Part shown: piece by piece, positions 28,450 to 32,821 of the stretch
How the letters are laid out: each line of letters starts with the position of its first letter
Position numbering within the stretch: the first letter of the stretch is position 1
Origin: Methanobrevibacter arboriphilus JCM 13429 = DSM 1125
Lineage (GTDB): Archaea; Methanobacteriota; Methanobacteria; Methanobacteriales; Methanobacteriaceae
DNA: 32,821 bases
Reading direction: 5' to 3'
NCBI RefSeq assembly: GCF_002072215.1
Contig: NZ_JXMW01000023.1
Location: 1 to 32,821 of the forward strand
The notes under the pieces: generated by a model
Told to the model about the DNA's origin: nothing
The model's input: the letters and a program-made list of their open reading frames with translations, nothing else
The model's database searches: none
Translations under genes and position numbers: made by a program

Positions 28450-29007
28450 ATGCTTGTTGAGTCTACAGATGTAGAGGGTGCAAAAGTCTATGAGATGATA
28501 ATAAAACAAATCTTTCAAGACCTTCAACTTTCTCCTTCTGTTAAAGATATGAGAGTTTTTGTTGATCCTAAGGAGGTTGTATTTATTTTAGCTATTAAAA
28601 TGGATAAAACCTCTAATTTTACTATTTTAGGTGATGTGACCTCTATTGAATATGATAAAGAATCAAATAAGACTATAATTAGAGTAAAAGATGAAAATTA
28701 TCTCCCAAATATTTTAAAAAAATTATGGCTTGAAAAAGGAAGGGAAAATGTTCATCAGCCAGATCGATTTAGTTTTATTCTTGAAGGTAAAGACGATAAT
28801 TTAAATAATCTTGTTATTGATGATCCTTATGAAAATTTAAAAAAGAGGGTTTATGATGCAATATTTAGAATAATTCCAGAAGGATTTAGAATAATTAGAG
28901 ATATTTCAAAAGATGATGTTATTGCTATTGTTTGTACTGATGAGTTAATTAAAGATGAATGGTTAGATAAAGGCTTAAAATATGTTGAAGAGTTAACATA
29001 TTCCTAA
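28450..29007 (+). CDS. mmp17: Methanogenesis marker protein 17
   Basis: This 185-aa methanogen-specific protein starts MLVESTDVEGAKVYEMIIKQ, the usual opening of marker 17, and has VFVDPKEVVFILAIKM, the conserved FTILGDVTSIEYDKE and a DRFSFILEGK segment; the C-terminus has GFRIIRDISKDDVIAIV. Mmp17 is reported as a component of the methyl-coenzyme M reductase activation complex with McrC, Mmp3 and Mmp7, so the role is likely structural or electron-transfer support in that assembly. An in-frame GTG at 28441 forms part of the AGGTGA ribosome binding site, which is 5 bases before the ATG at 28450; ATG is therefore the start. No cysteine-rich motif was seen in it. nifB follows after a 436-bp gap. 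Confidence 0.88.
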   Translation: MLVESTDVEGAKVYEMIIKQIFQDLQLSPSVKDMRVFVDPKEVVFILAIKMDKTSNFTILGDVTSIEYDKESNKTIIRVKDENYLPNILKKLWLEKGRENVHQPDRFSFILEGKDDNLNNLVIDDPYENLKKRVYDAIFRIIPEGFRIIRDISKDDVIAIVCTDELIKDEWLDKGLKYVEELTYS

Positions 29008-29443
29008 AATATCAGTTATAATACATTATTTTTATAATACATCATATCCCCTTTATAATACATTATTTTATAAAAATTTTCATTAAAAACTACTTATAAT
29101 ATTTATTTTGTTCGTCTTAATTATAACAAAATTTAATAGGTAGTTACAACATATATATTAATAGTTTTAAATAGATATTATTTATATAATATAGTTTCAT
29201 TATAATTTAATTATTATAAAATTATTAAATCTATTAGAATTATTTAATTAAGAGAGATTTGTTAGAGTATTGAGAGATATTTTTTTATAGTTATTTAATT
29301 AAGAGAGTTATTGAATATAGAATTAAATATAATAAAATTATAAAATTATATAATAAAATTAAATTAATAATTATATAATAAAATGAGATATAAGATTTAA
29401 TATATAGAATTTTATCATTATTAATCTGTTATAAGGTGACATT
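29008..29443. other. Gap between mmp17 and nifB
   Basis: No gene was seen. ATAATACAT recurs at about 29020, 29036 and 29057, embedded in T-rich sequence that may terminate mmp17. TTATTTAATTAAGAGAG is directly repeated at 29240-29256 and 29291-29307. The 29335-29400 part is TATAATAAAATTA-type simple sequence with several TATA-like elements near the expected nifB promoter. AAGGTGA at about 29432-29438 is the nifB ribosome binding site. Confidence 0.4.
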
Positions 29444-30310
29444 ATGGAAGAACTTAAAGGTAGTCGTTTTGCTCATGTAACTAAGGCTCATCCTTGTTTT
29501 AATGAGAAAATGCATGATAAGGTAGGCAGGGCTCATGTTCCTATTGCTCCTAAATGTAATATTTATTGTAATTTTTGTACAAGAGACATCAACCAAGATG
29601 AAAACAGACCAGGTGTTGCTTCTTGTGTTATGAATACAGATGATGCAATAGAACATGTTGAAAATGTGACTAAAGAAGGACCAATTGCTGTGGTTGGTGT
29701 AGCTGGACCTGGAGATTCATTAGCTAATGAAGCTACATTTGAATTTTTTGAAAAATTAGGCAAAACTAATCCTGACTTAATTAAGTGTATGAGTACCAAT
29801 GGTCTTTTACTTCCTGATTATGCTGAAAGGATAGCTAAACTAGGAGTTAACACAGTTACTGTCACTGTTAATGCTGTTGATCCTGAAATTGCTAAAGATA
29901 TTTATACTTTTATTAATTACAATGGCAAAATCTACAAAGGAAAAGAAGCTGTTGAAATCCTGATTAAAAACCAGCTTGAAGGAATTGAAAAATTAAGTAA
30001 TCTTGGAGTGATTATTAAGGTGAATAGTGTTTTAATTCCAGGATTAAATGATGAACACATCGTTGAAATAGCTAAAGAAGTTAAAAAACGAGGTGCTTCT
30101 CTTATGAATGTTCTTCCCCTTATTCCTTTAAATAAAATGAAAGATTATCCTCGTCCTACTTGTGCTGAGATTGAAAAAGTTAGGGATGAAGTTGAAGAAG
30201 TTTTACCAGTTTTTAGAGCTTGCACTCAATGTAGAGCAGATGCTTATGGAATTCCTGGCAAAAAAAGTGAGGATAAGCATTTAGGAATGACTCCTGCAAG
30301 TCATTATTAA
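29444..30310 (+). CDS. nifB: NifB-type radical SAM cluster synthase, minimal form
   Basis: NifB fuses two 4Fe-4S units and inserts a SAM-derived carbide to make the 8Fe-9S-C NifB-cofactor (L-cluster). Signatures: KAHPCFNEKMHDKVGRAHVP at the N-terminus with Cys18 and His24, the radical-SAM motif C38-x3-C42-x2-C45 in CNIYCNFC, the following RDINQDENRPGVAS, and the C-terminal C260-x2-C263 in CTQCRADAYGIPGK. At 288 aa it is the stand-alone archaeal form without the NifX-like domain of bacterial NifB. AAGGTGA lies 5 bases before the ATG. No nifH, nifD or nifK homologue is in the window; the neighbours are methyl-coenzyme M reductase activation genes. As I recall, structural work on that activation complex reported L-cluster-type 8Fe-9S-C cofactors, which would give this NifB a job unrelated to nitrogen fixation. 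Confidence 0.94.
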   Translation: MEELKGSRFAHVTKAHPCFNEKMHDKVGRAHVPIAPKCNIYCNFCTRDINQDENRPGVASCVMNTDDAIEHVENVTKEGPIAVVGVAGPGDSLANEATFEFFEKLGKTNPDLIKCMSTNGLLLPDYAERIAKLGVNTVTVTVNAVDPEIAKDIYTFINYNGKIYKGKEAVEILIKNQLEGIEKLSNLGVIIKVNSVLIPGLNDEHIVEIAKEVKKRGASLMNVLPLIPLNKMKDYPRPTCAEIEKVRDEVEEVLPVFRACTQCRADAYGIPGKKSEDKHLGMTPASHY

Positions 30311-30384
30311 TATATTAAATTTTTTTATTATTATTTTTTATTTATTTATACTTATTTTTTATTTATTATTTTTTCATAAAACAG
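30311..30384. terminator. T-rich tail after nifB
   Basis: Directly after the nifB stop codon come several runs of 6-7 T (TTTTTTTATTATTATTTTTT and more up to 30376), the usual archaeal termination signal. No stem is needed. Confidence 0.5.
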
Positions 30385-30431
30385 TTGGTAATAATGCAAT
30401 ATAATATTTATATTACCAAAAGGTTTTTTTT
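30385..30431 (+). terminator. Stem-loop plus T8, terminator or operator
   Basis: A perfect 9-bp inverted repeat, TTGGTAATA (30385-30393) and TATTACCAA (30411-30419), with a 17-base spacer is followed by T8 at 30424-30431. As RNA it would be a stem-loop with an oligo-U tail. The long palindrome with equal half-sites could also be a dimeric regulator site. It is 75 bp downstream of nifB. Confidence 0.5.
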
Positions 30432-30591
30432 AAAGATGATTTAATTTTGGATAATATTTAATATTTATGAATTTTCTTTAAGTTTAAATTAGAGTATTTT
30501 TAGAAGTTTTTATAAAATTATGAAGATTAATCATTTGTTATAATTTTTTTTTTAATTATTTTTAATATTCCTTTAATTTTAATTTAAAGCT

Positions 30592-30604
30592 GGGGGGGGG
30601 GGGG
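30592..30604 (+). repeat. Homopolymer tract of 13 G
   Basis: Thirteen consecutive G residues lie in otherwise very AT-rich DNA, 251 bp before the adhesin start codon and outside any supported ORF. Long G tracts elsewhere act as slippage-prone phase-variation switches. No start codon in frame precedes the tract, so a coding switch is not supported; effect on promoter spacing or structure would be the route. Confidence 0.85.
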
Positions 30605-30756
30605 ATAGCTATTGTTTTTTTCTTTTTGCTGTGTTTATTCGTTCATATGGGTTCTTATTGTCTTGTTTATTATTTTTTAGTTTTTAATTTTTTTATTCTT
30701 TTAATGACGTTTGGTTTGTTTTTTGTTTTTGGGTAGGAAGTTTTTTATAGTAGTTT

Positions 30757-30845
30757 TTTTATATTATATTATTGTAGTGTAGTGAGTGTTCTCATTGTAC
30801 TATGTATTTTTTAAATATATACTGATTGATTGGATCAGGAGGTGA
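30757..30845 (+). promoter_or_regulatory. Adhesin promoter with 12-bp hairpin and strong RBS
   Basis: TTTATATTATAT at about 30757-30768 is a good TATA box, predicting transcription from about 30790. A 12-bp inverted repeat with three G-T pairs, TAGTGTAGTGAG (30775-30786) and CTCATTGTACTA (30791-30802) around the loop TGTT, spans that start point, the place of a repressor operator or a 5' leader hairpin. AGGAGGTGA (30837-30845) is a near-perfect match to the 16S 3' end, 10-13 bases from the ATG. A second TATA-like element at 30809-30820 would start transcription inside the ribosome binding site and is less likely. Confidence 0.55.
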
Positions 30846-30855
30846 AAAAACGAAA

Positions 30856-32821
30856 ATGTTTACAATAAATAAATTTTTTAAGCCAATTATTTTTGTTGTG
30901 TGTGTTTTATTTATCTTTTTAGCTTTATCTAGTGTTAGTGCAGCTAATCATAATTTTACTACAGTTAATACTACTGAACAGTTTCAAAGTGTTATTAATA
31001 ATGATAATGATAATGATTTGGTGATTAGTTTTGCTAATGGTGAGTATGTTGATTGGGGTCAGCTTAATATTAGTCGTAATGCTACTATTGTTGGTAAGAA
31101 TCGTGGTGGTGCTAAATTCACATCATCTAGTGGTACTTTGTTTAATATTAATGCTACTAATGTAAAGATTATTAATTTAACTATTAGTGGTTATGCTACA
31201 GCTATAAAATCTAATTGTAGTGATTTGACTGTTAGTGATAATAATATTACTACTTCTGGTGTTAGTATTAATTTAAGTAGTAGTGGTAGTGCTAATCCTA
31301 TAACAGGTGTTGTTATTAAGGATAATATTATTAAATCCAGTATAGCTACTAATTTTCATGGTGCTGTTTATTTATTCGGTAAATCTACTGATAGGACTGT
31401 TTTTGATGTTTTATTTAGTGGTAATAATATAACTGGTGGTTATTCTGGTGTATACTTAGGTAATGGTAGCTCTAGTAGTCCTGTTTCGTCTGCTAATTTG
31501 GTTTTTGAAAACAACAACATCACAGGAACATCAGGCTATGGTGTTTATCTGCCTGCATACAGCAGCAACAACACCAATATAATCTTCGCCAACAACAACA
31601 TCACAGGAAAATTCTCTGGTGTTGATCTGTATGCACAAAGCAGCAACAACGCCAATATAACCTTCGCCAACAACAACATCACAGGAACATCAGGCTATGG
31701 TGTTTTTATGTATGCATTCAGCAGCAACAACGCCAATATAACCTTCGCCAACAACAACATCACAGGAAGATCAAACAATGGTGTTGATCTGTCTGCATTC
31801 AGCAGCAAAAACGCCAATATAACCTTCGCCAACAACAACTTCACAGGAACACGTGGTTTTTCTATGGATTCATACAGCAGCAACAACACCAATATAACCT
31901 TTGCCAATAACAACATCACAGGAACAACATATGGTGTTGCTCTGTATGTATACAGCAGCAACAACACCAATATAACCTTCGCCAACAACAATATTACTGG
32001 TGTTAGTTATGGTGTTTATGTTTCTTTGTATAATGGTAATGTTAAGGGTGTTAATTTCTTGAATAATACTATTAATGCTACTAGTGGTGGTGGTTTTTAT
32101 TTCTATACTAGTGGTGGTGTTACTAATGTGACTGATTTTATTATTCGTGGTAATACTATTTTTGCTACTAAGGCTGGTTTGAATTTTACTGGTTTAAGTG
32201 TTGGTTCATTGGTTAATGTTACTGTTGAGTATAATCGTATTATTGCTTCTGTTGGTGTTAATATTACTGGTCATAATGATAATAGTAGTTTTGATCGTAA
32301 TTGGTGGGGTGTTAATGATATTACTGGTATGATTTTGGGTGTTGATACTCTTAATCATTTTATTTTGAATATTACTAATACTTCTAGTTTGGATGGTGTT
32401 CATTTTGGTGATAATGTTAGTTTTATGTTATTAGTTTTGAATACTACGCTTAGTAATGATGGTGTTGAATTTTTACCTGATTTTGTTGTTAATGGAACTT
32501 TCAATGGTGATAAGTTTAATAGTAGTCGTGCTGATGGTTTTGTTTATAATGCAACAGCTACAACTGGCACTCAAACTTTAGCTGCTACTTTAGATAATGT
32601 AAATGATACTGTAGCTTTTAATTCCCTCCAATTAACTACTAATTCTAGTATAATTGTTAGTAATAATCCAGCGAATATTGGCAACAATGTTACTATTTCT
32701 GGTCAGTTAGCTAATTATACTGGTATAACTGGTGTTAATGTTACTGTTGATGGTAATCTTTATACAGATGTTTCTGTTAATTCTACTGGTGGTTGGAGTC
32801 TTAATTACACAACTAATCGTA
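30856..32821 (+). CDS. Adhesin-like surface protein, 3' end outside window
   Basis: An open frame of at least 655 codons runs off the window. Residues 1-31 are a signal peptide (KFFKPIIFVVCVLFIFLALS, cleavage near VSA-AN). Residues about 35-470 are rich in Asn, Thr, Gly and Ser with repeating NNITG and GVY elements, typical of a right-handed parallel beta-helix, followed by FDRNWWGVNDITG, a motif common in Methanobrevibacter adhesin-like proteins. The last visible part (NNPANIGNNVTISGQLANYT onward, with GVNVTVDGNLYTD and GGWSLNY) is a bacterial Ig-like domain, usually the first of several. The protein is probably exported and attached to the pseudomurein wall. Codon use changes sharply in the middle (31510-31990: AAC, ATC, ACA, GGA, GCC, AGC) against T-ending codons elsewhere, suggesting a transferred or recombined cassette. 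A hairpin promoter and G13 tract precede it. Confidence 0.9.
   Translation, partial: MFTINKFFKPIIFVVCVLFIFLALSSVSAANHNFTTVNTTEQFQSVINNDNDNDLVISFANGEYVDWGQLNISRNATIVGKNRGGAKFTSSSGTLFNINATNVKIINLTISGYATAIKSNCSDLTVSDNNITTSGVSINLSSSGSANPITGVVIKDNIIKSSIATNFHGAVYLFGKSTDRTVFDVLFSGNNITGGYSGVYLGNGSSSSPVSSANLVFENNNITGTSGYGVYLPAYSSNNTNIIFANNNITGKFSGVDLYAQSSNNANITFANNNITGTSGYGVFMYAFSSNNANITFANNNITGRSNNGVDLSAFSSKNANITFANNNFTGTRGFSMDSYSSNNTNITFANNNITGTTYGVALYVYSSNNTNITFANNNITGVSYGVYVSLYNGNVKGVNFLNNTINATSGGGFYFYTSGGVTNVTDFIIRGNTIFATKAGLNFTGLSVGSLVNVTVEYNRIIASVGVNITGHNDNSSFDRNWWGVNDITGMILGVDTLNHFILNITNTSSLDGVHFGDNVSFMLLVLNTTLSNDGVEFLPDFVVNGTFNGDKFNSSRADGFVYNATATTGTQTLAATLDNVNDTVAFNSLQLTTNSSIIVSNNPANIGNNVTISGQLANYTGITGVNVTVDGNLYTDVSVNSTGGWSLNYTTNR
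31510..31998 (+). repeat. Seven intragenic adhesin repeats of 75-81 bp
   Basis: The sequence AACAACAACATCACAGGA or a close variant starts at 31510, 31591, 31669, 31750, 31831, 31906 and 31984, with spacings of 81, 78, 81, 81, 75 and 78 bp (25-27 residues). Each unit encodes NNNITG, a variable stretch, GV, a variable stretch, then SSNNANITFA. All spacings are multiples of three, so the frame is kept. A variable core of 8-12 residues alternates with a nearly invariant frame, as expected for coils of a beta-helix with one varying face. Confidence 0.88.

Noticed and set aside
29444-30310. Nitrogen-fixation operon
   Set aside because: Only NifB is present; none of the flanking genes resembles nifH, nifD, nifK or the nif regulators.
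30566-30736. Open frame running through the G13 tract into a hydrophobic stretch
   Set aside because: No start codon precedes the tract in frame, the ATG at 30647 lies after it, and the 29-codon product has no ribosome binding site; treated as non-coding.
31695-31991. Minus-strand 98-codon open frame with a repeated LLAKVIL pattern
   Set aside because: It is the antisense of the adhesin repeats; its periodicity comes from the plus-strand array, and no start signal is present.

Overview
The window looks like chromosomal DNA of a hydrogenotrophic methanogen of the Methanobacteriaceae, most likely Methanobrevibacter or a close relative. The evidence is very AT-rich DNA, bacterial-type Shine-Dalgarno sites (GGTG, AGGAGG) with archaeal TATA boxes and oligo-T tails, and genes for methanogenesis marker proteins 2, 3, 5, 6, 15 and 17, archaeal-type TfrB, IorAB, Nob1, FilR1-type regulators and an adhesin-like surface protein. 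No rRNA, tRNA, CRISPR array, insertion sequence or prophage was recognised.

Layout. 1-2330: two paralogous winged-helix/FilR1-type regulators on the plus strand, the first behind a tandem-repeat leader. 2570-8256 (minus strand): glyS, dcd, a TrmJ-like SPOUT methyltransferase with a problematic start, and tfrB. 8896-12103 (plus): iorA, iorB and a 94-aa unknown. 12296-14138 (minus): an ACT-domain protein and a phenylacetate-CoA-ligase-like enzyme. 14139-15182: a 1-kb repeat-filled divergent region ending in seven copies of a 12-bp motif at about 30-bp spacing. 15183-17111: a sodium:solute symporter and a 43-aa membrane accessory protein. 17383-19222: PRC-barrel protein, pyrE, moaB. 19223-20796: a gene-poor stretch that holds a structured, GC-rich small RNA candidate. 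20797-22820: nob1 and a DUF2117 protein. 23177-30310: mmp2-mmp3-mmp6-mmp5-mmp15-mmp17-nifB. 30311-end: a G13 homopolymer, a hairpin operator candidate and the start of a large adhesin-like gene.

Two functional modules stand out. IorAB, the aryl-CoA ligase, the ACT protein and the symporter could form an aryl-acid uptake and salvage pathway feeding aromatic amino acid synthesis. The marker-protein cluster with a minimal NifB fits assembly and ATP-driven activation of methyl-coenzyme M reductase, with NifB supplying a complex Fe-S-carbide cluster; no nifHDK genes are nearby.

A recurring oddity is simple-sequence expansion. Most intergenic regions are short tandem repeats, and several conserved enzymes (TfrB, IorA, the DUF2117 protein, the second regulator, Mmp5) carry Asn-, Glu- or Ser-rich low-complexity inserts or tails that their families normally lack.
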